The notes beneath the pieces are model-generated. The model saw nothing but the letters and a program-made list of their open reading frames with translations, made no database searches and had not been told where the DNA came from. This document shows, one piece after another, positions 15,027 through 26,299 of a stretch of DNA of 33,497 bases (its first letter is position 1; every line of letters starts with the position of its first letter). The stretch is taken from contig JAYMTF010000569.1 in the NCBI GenBank assembly GCA_036897485.1, forward strand, positions 1 through 33,497, in the 5' to 3' direction. Source of the DNA: Pelargonium nanum. Its lineage: Eukaryota; Streptophyta; Magnoliopsida; Geraniales; Geraniaceae. Position numbers and translations under genes: made by a program.

Positions 15027-15955
15027 AAACTGACTTCTCTTTAAAAAAATTGACATTATTGCTCACTTGTTTTGAGTGAGCATAGTTAAGGGTATAGCTT
15101 GAATTTTCTGATATTCCTATGCAAAAGTAAAGATATGTTAAAATACCTTGGAAGCAATAGAATATTGTCGATATAAGATGTTATATTTGCCTAGATCCTA
15201 TCCTAGGCCTATGCCATTTAATTTGTATGATACGATCACATACAATTGGTTCTTGTATTTTCAATTCATAATAAAATGTCATACTCGTGAGTTAACAAAA
15301 CTATGAAAAATGCAGATCTTGCCGAAAATTTCATAGGTATAATCATAAAAGTTTGAAATGAAATTTGGAAATATTATTAGGAGAAAGGTTAGGATTAGCC
15401 CATATTTTATTGTGATAATGTGATACTTTATAACAAAAAAAAGGTCCACACATTTTATAAACTTTGTTTCTCTCTTTATGTTGATAGACCACGATGAAAA
15501 TAACAAATAGTTTTCAAACATCTCAAGTTTTACTTCAAATATGTTGTTGGACGGTATTAACAATGAAAAACATGTATCAAAAGAAAAATAAATGGTGGAT
15601 AAGATGAAATATTCATTCGTTCATTTTGCTACGTAAAAAAACTTGGGTTTCAATTTATTACACTGTTGAAGTCAACTAGACAAATTCAGCATGTGCGTTG
15701 CATGATTTTTTTTTTTTTTTTATTACTTCCAGATATGTCTTTATATATAAATAATTGACAAAATATAATACAACTAAAATTTTCACGTGAACCACATACT
15801 GAAAATAGAACAACAACAAAGTTTCACACAATCTATGTAAAGAAAAACATGATACATTTTCTCTATTCTACTTCTTAACAACACATCTTTTTTCTCCATT
15901 CACGGAATGCACGTTTTTTTTATTACCGTAATTAAGAAAGAGTACGTCATATGCA

Positions 15956-16117
15956 TGTTGAAGTGGGTAAAATAAGTCCCACATTGAAAAAATATGAAAT
16001 GAATGAGCTACATAAAATGGTGCAAGTGAAACCCTATTAACAAGGTTGACATTTTAGTAGTGGAAGCCAAAGCTATTGTATGTAGCCCATTATTGAAATT
16101 TAACATGGTATCAGAGC
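15956..16117 (+). mobile_element. orphan 5' LTR plus tRNA-iMet primer-binding site (TRIM/copia-like)
   Basis: The segment 15956-16105 begins TGTTGAAGTGGG, contains AAGTCCCACATTG as in many plant copia-type LTRs, and ends TTTAACA (TG...CA termini, 150 bp). It is followed without a gap by TGGTATCAGAGC (16106-16117), the exact complement of the initiator tRNA-Met 3' end and the standard primer-binding site of copia and TRIM elements. No second LTR, polypurine tract or gag/pol coding was found downstream, so the element is truncated. The short LTR favours a miniature (TRIM) element. Confidence 0.75.
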
Positions 16118-16479
16118 TGACTTTGATGGTCATGAAAAACACTAAACTTTGATACGTATCAACGGTTCATGGAGTTTAGCCAAATTTGTATAGATATACA
16201 TAGATGTGTGTATATAGATTATAGAGTGCACGAAAGCCTATGCTAGAAGCTTCTGGATGTGAAACAGTTTCTTAAGTATTGCATAATTTTCCAGTTTGTT
16301 AGGAGTGGATCTGCTTTTTTCTTGTGTCTACTCCAATTGATAATGACAATTCTGTTTTTCTTAACCAATCTATAAACTATTTCGAGGATTTAAGATTCAA
16401 ATCAAATATGATATCCACAAATATTTTGTTTATGGAAGCAGACAAAAAAATAATTAAACTAAACATCTTCTTTTTCTTT

Positions 16480-16620
16480 AAAAAAAAACCAGAATTTCAT
16501 TTATAAGGGACAAATATAGGTAAACAACACAAAGATAGCAAGAACACCACCAAAACAAGCACATGACTCTAAACACTAAAAGCAGCAAGAAACTAGATAG
16601 AAATGATATTAGATACGTCC
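16480..16620. repeat. possible retroelement tail fragment
   Basis: An A-run followed by CCAGAATTTCATTTATAA and an A-rich, low-T stretch resembles sequence found at ends of plant non-LTR elements. A similar low-T composition follows the T-run at 33319. Evidence is compositional only. Confidence 0.25.
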
Positions 16621-17603
16621 TTAGTATGACCATGCGACGTTTTCTGTCAACTGTTAGATCTATAAAAAATATAGATTATAAAGAAGGGAAATATAATTCA
16701 TGTAAGTAAGTGAAGAATAAAAAGATGAATTGTATCACATATAATTTAATCATTATTAAGCCGAATATAAATTTTATACCTCAAAATTACAACATATGAT
16801 TGGATGTATAGGTTAGTTTGACATATGTGATTAATAAATACTAATGTTTTTTGTGTACATGTTAAATTTTTTACTTTGTATATGTTATAGAAAAATTACT
16901 CGAAAGACATATGCACAAGCACAACATGCTTACATTGTGAATTAACTATTAACAAAGGCAAATATATCATTGGAGTATCACGCAAGATTAGTGAGATGGA
17001 CATACAATAACATATTCGTGAATTAGCGGCTAACAATAGGACAAATCCCATAAAATGCTAAAATAGTGTGACATATATTTGTACCGTATACACATTAATT
17101 GCATGATTAAATTAGCGTATGTCTAGCTATTACGGGTATCATACTATAAAGTATTATAAGTCACTTTTATCGGTTTAAAACTCTTGTTTTACTAAACTTG
17201 CACCATGCTAATAATTTGTTTTTCTCTATATCCAATTATATTATACAAGAGGACAAATTTGAAGGCTAGGGTACTCCTTGGTACTAGCTAGGTTCATGGA
17301 GCTTGCACAAGCACAATGCACGGTTAGCGGGAGACCCAAGTGTGTTTCCATAAACAAGCATCTCCCACTCTATGTAGCGTCCCTAATGCTCCCTTGTGGT
17401 TCGTGAGGTATCTGAGCCCCCAGAAGTACTTCTTGTGAGCGCTAAGTGTGCAATTTTATAACTCTATTTTCAGATGATTGTAATCATATCCCTAACTCTA
17501 TAGTTTGTGAGACTTTTTAATGGATTTTCATATATAAAATAAAAAAGGAAAGCGCATATAAAATTGTCATATATCTGTTTTATTCGATATGGACCAAAAG
17601 AAA

Positions 17604-17632
17604 GGCCCATTAACATATTAGAGCCCAGCCCA
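17604..17632 (+). promoter_or_regulatory. site II elements (GGCCCA/AGCCCA) of the PPR gene promoter
   Basis: GGCCCA at 17604-17609 and two overlapping AGCCCA at 17622-17627 and 17627-17632 are site II motifs (TGGGCC/T on the other strand). TCP factors bind such sites in promoters of organelle and ribosomal genes. Their cluster about 140-170 bp before the ATG, with no TATA box, suits a housekeeping organelle-type gene. Confidence 0.6.
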
Positions 17633-17696
17633 AATATTTCGAGTAAGGCCCGGCTCGTTACGTACTAATTCCCTGTGGCTGCTTCTTCCTCAACAT

Positions 17697-17704
17697 TAGG
17701 GTTT
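17697..17704 (-). promoter_or_regulatory. telo-box of the PPR gene promoter
   Basis: TAGGGTTT on the + strand (AAACCCTA on the other) is the plant telo-box. It often accompanies site II motifs in genes for translation and organelle functions. It lies 67 bp before the start codon. Confidence 0.6.
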
Positions 17705-17770
17705 TAGCTTTCAGTTTCAGCAAACCCATAAACTTGCAGCAAGCAGAGTGAATCGGAATCGGAATCGGAA

Positions 17771-20483
17771 ATGCCGCTTCAAAGGATTCTTCCACAGTAC
17801 AACCGTAAGGAAATTGCAGACAGGTCGAAAAAGTATCTGGAAGAAGCTCTTTTCGTGAGGCTGTTCAAAGAAGGCTACGCGAGAGAGAAGGTGAAAAAGC
17901 AACTCAACCAATTTCTCGCCAGCAAAAAGCTTGTCTACAAATGGGAGGTCGGCGACACTATCCGGAAGCTTCGCAAAGCCCACCGCTATTACCCTGCTCT
18001 CAAGGTTGCTTTTGATTGGTCTTTCTTCATTTAAATCGTATCATCATTTTCAAACTTTGGTGGTGATTTGTTTTTTCAACAATTTGTTGTATGATAGCTT
18101 TCTCTTAAAGCTTTACATATTTTTGTTGCAATTGGATCTTTTTAAAGTTGTCATTAGTAGCTAAGTGTTTTTGTTTACATCCATTCGTTGTTCATTTTTA
18201 TTTGCCTAATTTTGGAGCAAATTTGTCATAGTTGTGATTATATTTTGGTTTCCATGCTGCTAAAATTTCATCATGTTCCCAAGAACTTTGTGGATTGATA
18301 TCATGTGTTTTAATCCATCTGTACTTAGTAGCCGCATTTGGAATGGTAGTTCAGTATCACTGCTTATTAACCATGAGAACAAAGGGTTTCAGCATTAGTG
18401 AAATTTCATTGCTTGTGGAACTGTGGTTGGATTAAGAATTAGGCCTGACTTTAGAGTAACAGGGATTAGAGCTAATGAGGTATTGAGAGTTAACTAAATA
18501 TGGTTTCTAAGTTTACCATATAGATCGCTACTTACCTCGTGGTTTGCTATTTACAATTGAGCATTCGTTTGTATGATGGGTTAGTTTCCGTATTATCATA
18601 ATTTATTTGCTTGTTTGTAAAACTTGTGTTGACTGTTGATCACCATATTACAAAAGGTTTTATTACATTAGTTGTGGAAGTTCAGTTTCTTCAATATTTC
18701 CATATTCTGATATCACTTATATCTTCAGTTTCAAAGAGGAAGCAGAAAGATTAAAAAAACATCATATGCCATGACATGTACTTTTGCTCTCTTCTAATGT
18801 ATTCACTCTTGGGCTGTTTGTGACCTTATACTTGTTAGAGTTCAATTATGAAGTATCAAGTATTAGGACTTGCAGATTCTATGTTATACTATAATGGAAT
18901 TTATACTTGTGTGCATTTCTTAAATGCAGCTAGTGTGCCCTTTACAGTCTAGGGTTCAGCTATTTCTCTGCAATTGGCTAATTTCAGATTAAGTTTTGCT
19001 CTCTTGGTTCATTTAGATTTTTAGCTTGTTATTTTGCTGATTATTATTGCCCAACTGGCTGCTTGTGATTTTCTTTTCATGTTCAAAAGACTGAGGAAGG
19101 GATATTTTTGGCACTGATTGGTTTTGTATCACCTGTTTTGTTATCTATTTAGGTTCCCTTTGTGGATTGGTTAGTGAAACAGTTGTAATCTGTATGACAA
19201 GTTTTTAAAGTTCCAAGTATTTGGTTGTGCAGCTTTCAGAAGTTATGGAGAAAAGGGGCATGAATAAGACAGTCGGTGATCAAGCTATACATCTTGATCT
19301 TATTGCCAAAGTTCAAGGTATTGCTGCTGCAGAAAATTATTTTGTTGACCTTCCTGAAACATCAAAGGCCCGTCAAAGTTACTGTGCCCTTCTCAACTGT
19401 TACTGCAAGGAATTGATGACTGAAAAAGCCGAAGCTCTTGTAGAGACAATGAAAGATCTTAATATGCCTTTAGACATTATGTCTTATAACAGCCTCATGA
19501 CACTCTACATAAATACTGGCCGGGCAGAAAAGATCCCAGCCATGATTCAAGAACTAAAGGGCTTGCATGTCACACCAGATGTGTGTACCTACAGTATCTG
19601 GATGAGGGCTCTCGCTGCTGCCAATGATATTTCTGGGGTTGAAAGAGTTGTGGATGAGATGAAGACAAGTGCTGTAGTTGACGCAGATTGGACAATGTAT
19701 AGTCACTTAGCGTCTATATATGTTAATGCTGGACTGTATGAGAAGGCAGAGACGGCACTGAAGGAATTGGAGAAGAAAAATACCCGCAAAGATCTTTTTG
19801 CCTACCATTTCCTCATTACTTTGTATGGGAAAACAGGAAACCTGCTTGAAGTTTATCGTGTATGGCGCTCTTTGAGGCTTGCTTTTCATAGGATTCCAGA
19901 CATGAGCTATCTAAATATGATTCAAGTGTTGGTCAAATTGAATGATTTACCAGGTGCAGAACAATGTTTCAGGGAATGGGAACCAAGTTGCAAAAATTAT
20001 GACATCCGGGTTGTAAATGCTCTAATCGGAGGTTATCTCAAAGATGGTTTACTTGAAAAGGCTCTAGAACTGAAGCAACGGGCCCACAAGAGACGGTCCA
20101 AACCTAATGCTAAAACTTGGGAGATCTTTATGGATTATAATTTGAAAAAAGGGGAAATCAAAGTGGCAGTTAGGTATGTTGCCAAAGCTATGTCTACAGT
20201 TAAAGGTAATGGTCAGAAGTGGGTGCCATCACCTGAGACTATTGGGGCTTTCATGCAACAGTTTGAGCAAGAGAAGGATGTTGATGGTGCAGAAGAATTT
20301 ATAGAGATTTTGAAGAAGGGTGTGGATCCATTAGGAGCTGAGGTTTTTGAACCACTGATAAGAACTTATGCTTCTGCTGGAAGGACAAGCCAGTCGATGC
20401 ATCGCAGATTGAAGATGGAGAATGTTGAAGTGAGCGAAGCCACAAAGAAGTTGCTTGATGTTATATGCGTGGACGTGGAGTGA
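17771..20483 (+). CDS. P-class pentatricopeptide repeat protein, At1g60770-like (complete, two exons)
   Basis: PPR proteins are helical-repeat RNA binders, mostly acting on organelle transcripts; no target is known to me for this one. Exons 17771-18004 (78 codons) and 19233-20483 join in phase 0 (AAG|GTTGCT, TGTGCAG|CTTTCA), giving 494 aa; the Arabidopsis protein is about 490 aa and collinear. Residues 1-78 are a basic leader (KKYLEEALFVRLFKEG, WEVGDTIRKLRKAHRYYPALK). From about residue 127 there are at least eight 35-residue units, seen by their first helices: SYCALLNCYCKE, SYNSLMTLYINTGR, TYSIWMRALAAAND, MYSHLASIYVNAGL, AYHFLITLYGKTGN, SYLNMIQVLVKLND, VVNALIGGYLKDGL and TWEIFMDYNLKKGE. It has no DYW or E domain. 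An in-frame TAA lies upstream of the ATG, fixing the start. A GAATCG hexamer repeats just before it. Confidence 0.94.
18005..19232 (+). other. PPR gene intron (1228 bp), no recognisable content
   Basis: T-rich plant intron. No ORF, repeat or RNA gene is recognisable; the ORF starting at 17931 is an out-of-frame shadow. Confidence 0.7.
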
Positions 20484-22222
20484 GTTTATTTCTATTTACA
20501 ATTTCTCTTGCAACAATCTTGATGCATGTGTTGGTGATTTTGAACTATACTTTCTGCTATGTTTGAATAATGTGTCGACCCTTCATTTGTTATTTGAAGT
20601 GCACATTAAGGCTCATCCAAGAGCAACTTACCAGTTTACCGATTTATAATGTGCACATATAGGGAGTCTCAGGTTCAAAATCTTCAAGTTCCATAGCATA
20701 GTTGTCTTGCAAAGGGACATGTATGTGCTTGTTTTGCTTACATTGGCCATGATGCGATTTCATAGATATCCACGATTTGTGGACGTCAGTCATAGAAAAT
20801 GGTAATACCGTGTTGATCTAGACCTAGTTTCATTGATGCAAGTATTTCAACACAATTGTAGGTTAACTGTCATCTGCGTGTCAGCTTACACGCCTCCTGT
20901 CTGAATAGTCTTTGTCGATGTCCAAGATGTCAACTACCATTCCTGAATAGTTGGTGTGCTCAATTATGAAGCACAGAGCAGGTTTTTGGGTCCATCCTAG
21001 GTTTCTATATGATGTAGAGATGTCCATAGAAATGTTGCATAACCAAGAAACCATCAATGATTCACTGATCAGTTCACTTGGATTGGACCCCAAGTGAAGT
21101 TGGTGTTGTTGATAACCTAACTCCTCAAGCTCCTATCTTTACTTGAACCAGAAGCAAGTGACCAGCCACTAGTGGGTTGTGTACTCTGTTTTCTATTTGC
21201 AGAATTCGAAAATAGCAAAGCATATAATAATTTTTTGCATGTTTCTTTTTATGCATATGCTTACAATTCTCTTTGCTGAAATTGAGTGTGAATGTGTTGT
21301 AGCTATTGTTATGTTGAGCAATAGCGTAAGCTTTAAGAAAAAGATTGTTTTGCAAATTATGGTTTTTTTTTTGTTCGACATTTTCATGTTCGAACCCATC
21401 ATTTTTTTATTTTTTATTTCCAGGTTGTCTTTGTATTGAATGCCAATAAAAGCTCTGTAATGATGTTGTATTATGATAAATAATTATATGTACATTGAAT
21501 GCTAAGCATGTTCGAATCATAATTCATAACCATGCATATAGCTATTATATTTTGCATAATTAATCATAATCATAAAAATTTCCATAGAGGACAATGATAT
21601 TTATTAGGCTTCACAGAAACAGCACCATTTAGGGTATTCAAGGGTCCATGACATTTATTAGGTTTCACAACAACAAAAAATTCAGGATTAATGAAATTGG
21701 TAAGATAATTGAATGTCCAATTTAATTCTGAATTTTCACGAACTTTTGGTTGAATCGACATTTTTCTTCTTAAAAAATCTAACTTTCGATTAAATAGGTC
21801 TGGTTAAGTTCAAAACCGATTATTTTCGGTCCGGTCTTAATACTTAGAATTTACAAAAATCGGTTTGAATTTGGATCGACACGCACCCCTACATACAGTA
21901 AGGATGTCTCTTTATACACATCACGAGAATATTACTTCACCCGACTATCTCAAAATATTCTTTTTGAATTTATATTACTCGAAAATATAGAAAATGAAAG
22001 TCACAAACCATAGTATATTTCACTGTTTCCTTTTCTTTCTTCCCCACATTTACACAAAGTTCCTAAAGCTGGTATGATCAATGGATCACCTGTTAGCTAA
22101 AGAACAAAGATCAAGAAAAAAAATGGATTGAGAAGGAAAATAAATATAAGAATAGAGCACCAAACTAAAAAAAAAAGGAAAAATAAAATTTACCCACTCC
22201 TATACCCCAACTATATATCCCA
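20484..22222. other. tail-to-tail spacer between PPR and neprosin genes
   Basis: Contains the PPR 3' UTR. A clean AATAAA at 21445-21450 follows a strong acceptor-like pyrimidine tract plus CAG (21402-21423), and a second acceptor-like site ends at 21202, so the 3' UTR may be long and spliced (inference). Between 21580 and 21690 there is an imperfect direct repeat (ATTTATTAGGCTTCACA and ATTTATTAGGTTTCACA). A degraded dispersed repeat follows. Confidence 0.5.
21790..21895. repeat. degraded CGGTTTGG/CCGGT-type dispersed repeat
   Basis: AAAACCGATTATTTTCGGTC, then ACAAAAATCGGTTTGAATTT and CGCACCCCTA, resembles a common plant element end built from CGGTT/AACCG words. It is heavily diverged, with no inverted partner located. 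Confidence 0.4.
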
Positions 22223-25200
22223 TTAGGGACACCTTACATTTCTTCCAGGACCTCCATAGTAAAAATAATTGCCCCAAACCTTGTTGATCCCTCCTTGAAT
22301 GTCATAGCAATTTGGATGATCAGCCAAAACTTTCAGGTTTGGCAATGGGATCAAGCTATTGTCCCAATCCACTACTTGCAGGTTCCGAAAATACGAAGCT
22401 TTCCCAAAACCTTCTCCGGCAAAATGGCCACTGCCCATTTGTGTTGATGTGTGGAACCCAGATGGTCTTGAGTTCACCACTTCGCCACCAAACTGAACCA
22501 TGGTCGCATGGTCTCTGAGGTGGGTGAAGAGGAACGATGGCCAGTACCCGACTAGGACTCCCGATCCGAATTCGAGCCACCAGTTTCCGTGCTTCGGGTC
22601 CTGCATATATAGAGATCATTATGGCCAATGTGGATGCAATAACAGTTTTCCAAGAAATTGGAGTGGTTCTTGGGTGCAAATGAAAAATCCAGTTTTGATG
22701 GAAATAAAGAGTGGAGGGGTCAGAAGAAAAGAGAAGGAAATGCTCTCTCTTTTACCTTAGAAAGGAAGAGAATCTTGCAAAGCATAAAAGATCAAAGAAG
22801 TAATAGGAGAAGTTTTGGTTCTTTGATTATTTATTTGAAAAATGCTTCACTCTGGTATCCATCAATATCTCTCAGTATGCAAATTTGTTTCAAATTGATT
22901 CAATCTATTACTATGTTGCTATATTAATAAGGTCCCTATAGTAAGTTAGTAGCGTAAATATACAACACTAACTTTTTTTTTTTATAATTTTTTTTCAAAA
23001 TAGAAAGGATGACACTTATTTTGGAACTGATGAAGTATTAATTTTTCAAAAAAACAATTTGATGATGTGTCGTCCACGTAACAATAACTAAGCACATGTT
23101 ATTGAAATAGATGACACACCTAAGCACTAAAGAACGTCGTATTTCATGTAAAACAAAACAATATTGTTTATATGAACGTCGCGTCTACGCAACGTGTATA
23201 CCACGTCATCATATTGTTTTCATAAATAAAAAAGTTAAAAAAATGAAAAAATGAAAATTTAATGCCATGTCATCCTAATTTAACCGAATAGTAACGGAAT
23301 TGACCAATTTGAACAAATTTGCATAGCTATGGGACCAAATTAAAACAATATGGTTAGTTTGAGGATTGAATTAGAACAAAAATAAAATTAGATACCTATT
23401 TGAAACAAAATGTACAGTTTGAGTACAAAAATAAAAGAAAAATTCCTATTTATTTTGTTGAATTTGCAAGAATATCTTACCTTCCAAACCAATAAGCTGA
23501 TATCAAATTGTCCTCCATTGTATGATGATGTTGGAGAAATTGCAGCTCCAATAGCAATCTTACTATTTGTCTGAACAAAACCAGAGCACAGCAGATTGTA
23601 GCATCCAGTTGCTTGATAAGCATCTGACTGTAAAGAAATCAAATCAAAACAAACAATTAGCAAATATATTATCATAAATTTATAACTAAATTACTGAAAA
23701 TTAAAGACACATACCGTCCAGTAAGTGAAGAACCTAGGATAGTTGTCCCCATACAGTTCTGGGCTAATCTGCAGAACAAAAAATTTAATGAATTAGATGA
23801 GTTGTAAGAGGTGGTTGACTTGTAACAGCTGCTTTTAATGAGAAAAACAGAGTAATGCTATTAAATTCAATGTTGTTGAAATTTGAAAACAGAGTACTCT
23901 GTTTGTACTTACCTGCCAACCAGCTTCAATTGTGTTAAGATCATCACCAAATGAACCAGAGATGACCCACATTTGTGACAAGCTGAATTCATATTGATTC
24001 AGGACACGTGGCGACCATACATTGATGCTGGCTTTTGCTCCATAATATTGCTCTCCAGTCACATACCCTACTGCATGCTGTAATTAACCCAGAAAATTCA
24101 CTGAGAAAATGCTAAATTTCAATAATTGTTTAGTTTAATCTGTTTATGCAAATCTTGTTGAAAGAAAAGAAGATTTAAAGCTCCTGAGTGCAAGGTGTGA
24201 GGCTCAGAGGAATTAATGGAATGTCATTTTTCTATAATTAGCATGGAATTCAGTTCTTGCTCTAAATAGCAATTTATTCATGCATGCTCTCACCCATGTC
24301 ACTTCAGATTTCAAGAACAAATGGATTGAATTTGCAGAAAAATACAGAAGTGGGTTAGTGAAAACACTAAGATTTCCAGTTCATTTTGATGAAAATTGTC
24401 TGTCAAAAAAACAAAAGAAAAAGCTAGGAATGAGAGATTCTTGTTCTTTTCTTCAAAACAAAACAAGAAAAGCAATGTCTCATTTCTTCACTTTTCTCTT
24501 CTGTGGGTAAAGAAGACAACTCTGAGACACATTTTGCCATTTTCTTTGACCAGATTTGAGTTCTTTAGCAGATTTGAGAATCTGGGTTTTATTTCCTTTT
24601 TGTAACACTAACCTCATGGCTAGTGCTCGATGAGTCTCTTCTCACATGTCTCTTCGATTTCCTCCCGAACCTCTGGACCGAGCTTGCTCGTAATACGTCT
24701 TGTTCTTTAGTTCTTCTAATCGGAACTGTCCCATCCGGGCATGATTCACCATTCATGCTCCATAGCTGATAATTCTCTGGCATAGCTGATGTCTTGTGGC
24801 CTTTTGGTCTCTCTGGTGGATCCTGCAAGAATTTCAATACAATCTCTCATATTCACAATGCCACAATAACAAGAATTTAACTTTAAAATTAGATTTAAGC
24901 TTTCAAGTATATACCAATGGCTTTAGTCCCTTCAGCTGGGGGTGATCAAAAGCTGGTTGTTGATGAGTCACAACACAGTCTATGTGATCTCCATCAGGAC
25001 TCTGGAGGAAGAAGAAAAAAAAAACAGAGCAAAAACAGAGGAAAATTGGTCAAGCCCAGAGCATAGTTGGTCTATTTTAGGCAAGTGAAAGATGATAAAA
25101 AGTACCTGAATTGTCTTCACAGAAGGCTTGTTGATCTTGTTGAGATGAGCTCTGATGATGTCTGGCCGGAAAGTCTGGTTGGACGGAGGTTCTTGCTGGC

Positions 25201-25282
25201 CGGAGCCGGAGGAATGGACAGGACAAAGAGAAGAAGAAACCAGGAGGAGACAGAGAAAGATCTTAATCTTACATGAAGCCAT
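22223..25282 (-). CDS. secreted neprosin-domain protein (DUF239), complete, seven exons
   Basis: Neprosins are plant glutamic endopeptidases, first described from Nepenthes fluid; this subfamily (Arabidopsis At1g10750/At1g23340) has no assigned substrate that I know. Minus-strand exons: 25282-25106, 25001-24915, 24822-24613, 24077-23913, 23768-23715, 23627-23481 and 22600-22223; all junctions are phase 0, giving 405 aa. Residues 1-25 are a signal peptide (KIKIFLCLLLVSSSLC). An activation-peptide region follows to about residue 158, with a basic stretch RFGRKSKRHVRR that could be a processing site (inference). The neprosin domain starts at HAVGYVTGEQYYGAKASINV. The likely catalytic pair is Glu209 (TIEAGWQ) and Glu320 (FGGEVVN), 111 residues apart against 109 in Nepenthes neprosin (188/297, from memory). 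The start was chosen for the signal peptide, although the frame is open upstream to 25477. It ends NYFYYGGPGRNVRCP. Confidence 0.94.
22601..23480 (-). other. neprosin intron 6 (880 bp) with decayed dispersed repeat
   Basis: Between about 23040 and 23430 lie AACGTCGTATTTCATG, CCACGTCATCATATTG, TAACGGAATTGACCAATTTG, GGGACCAAATTAAAAC and TTGAGGATTGAATTAG, words I recognise from a widespread plant repeat carrying GGGACCAAATTGAAAC-like phrases. There are no coding remnants. The rest of the intron is plain AT-rich sequence. Confidence 0.5.
23886..23904. repeat. copy of the TAA1-leader palindrome in neprosin intron 4
   Basis: AAAACAGAGTACTCTGTTT, with an 18-bp palindromic core, lies 8 nt inside the intron 4 donor. 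A half copy, AAAACAGAGTA, lies at 23845-23855 in the same 144-bp intron. Both full copies read the same way relative to their genes. Confidence 0.8.
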
Positions 25283-25965
25283 GTTTGAGAAACTTCCTAG
25301 TACAGCTTGTTTTGCCAAATCTGTATGTTGTTGTGTACATTGGTTGAGGTAGTGTTGTCTTCTTGTGCAGTGACTGTGATCAAAAGAGAACCATGTTTTT
25401 GTCCATGGAAGCACAGAACAAGATGAAGAAGAAGAATTCAGCATCCAATTCTTCTTCTTCCAACACATCATGACCATTCTAAGAAACCCAAATTCAATAC
25501 CTCACCATTTCCAAGAAAATAAACAAATCAATACAAGCCTTCTTTTTCTTTCTTGAATAGATACAACTTGAGCTTCTTCTTTTCTTCTTCTTCTAATGCT
25601 GTTACAGCAATATTAATAATGAAACCTTGGTTTTGAGTCCAGACAAGCACCTTGGGGCTTGGGGTTAGACTCAGATACAGGCACGACCTGGGTGTGATTA
25701 TAAAAATTCACACAAAATCACAACTGGGTTTTGAGTTTTTCTTGCAGATTTGGCCATGTGGAGATGGGTTTGTAGAAATAAATACTACTGGGTAGTGATG
25801 AAATCATGCTGCTCTATAAAATTTGCATTAATCATTATTCTAGTAATATTTTTTTTGGAAACCAAAAAAGAGTTTTTTTTTTTTTTTTTTTTAGAGAGAG
25901 AGAGGTGTGAGTGTGTTTCCAGTCTCCAATACAAAGACTGAAACTTTAGCTTTTGTGTTGAGGAA

Positions 25966-25973
25966 AATTTATA
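25966..25973 (-). promoter_or_regulatory. candidate TATA box of the neprosin gene
   Basis: TATAAATT on the minus strand, about 690 bp before the ATG, implies a 5' UTR of about 650 nt unless a leader intron is present. The intervening sequence carries GA/CT-rich tracts (on the + strand, CT-rich at 25565-25595 and GA-rich at 25892-25903), typical of plant leaders. Confidence 0.35.
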
Positions 25974-26299
25974 GGGCAAAATGGGTATAATAAGTAGTGG
26001 CAGTGAGTTTTTTGTTTTGATATTCTTTACTTTGGTTCTGAGGACAGATAGGAATGAATATTACACTTGCATTGCATTTTTCTTCTACTTCTCTTCTGCT
26101 TCACTTCTGGGTTTCCAATGTTCTTTGCTTTGCTTTGCCTTTCTCTCTTCCCTAGATGTTCCTTCTGCTTAATTTGCAAGTATGAAATTAAAAGAAAAAA
26201 AAACATGTACATTTTATAATATGACATAAAAAAAAAAGGTAACCCACTTTGATTTTGTTCATTTTCTTTATAATTAACTAGTTTTTGCTAAATCTCAAA

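Larger units (their letters stand above)
13120..17560. other. 4.4-kb gene-free stretch between divergent lipase and PPR genes
   Basis: Very AT-rich with no credible gene. It contains an (AT)n microsatellite (14992-15021), a T-run near 15708-15722, an orphan LTR with primer-binding site (15956-16117) and a possible retroelement tail near 16480-16620. Nothing else is recognisable. Confidence 0.7.
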
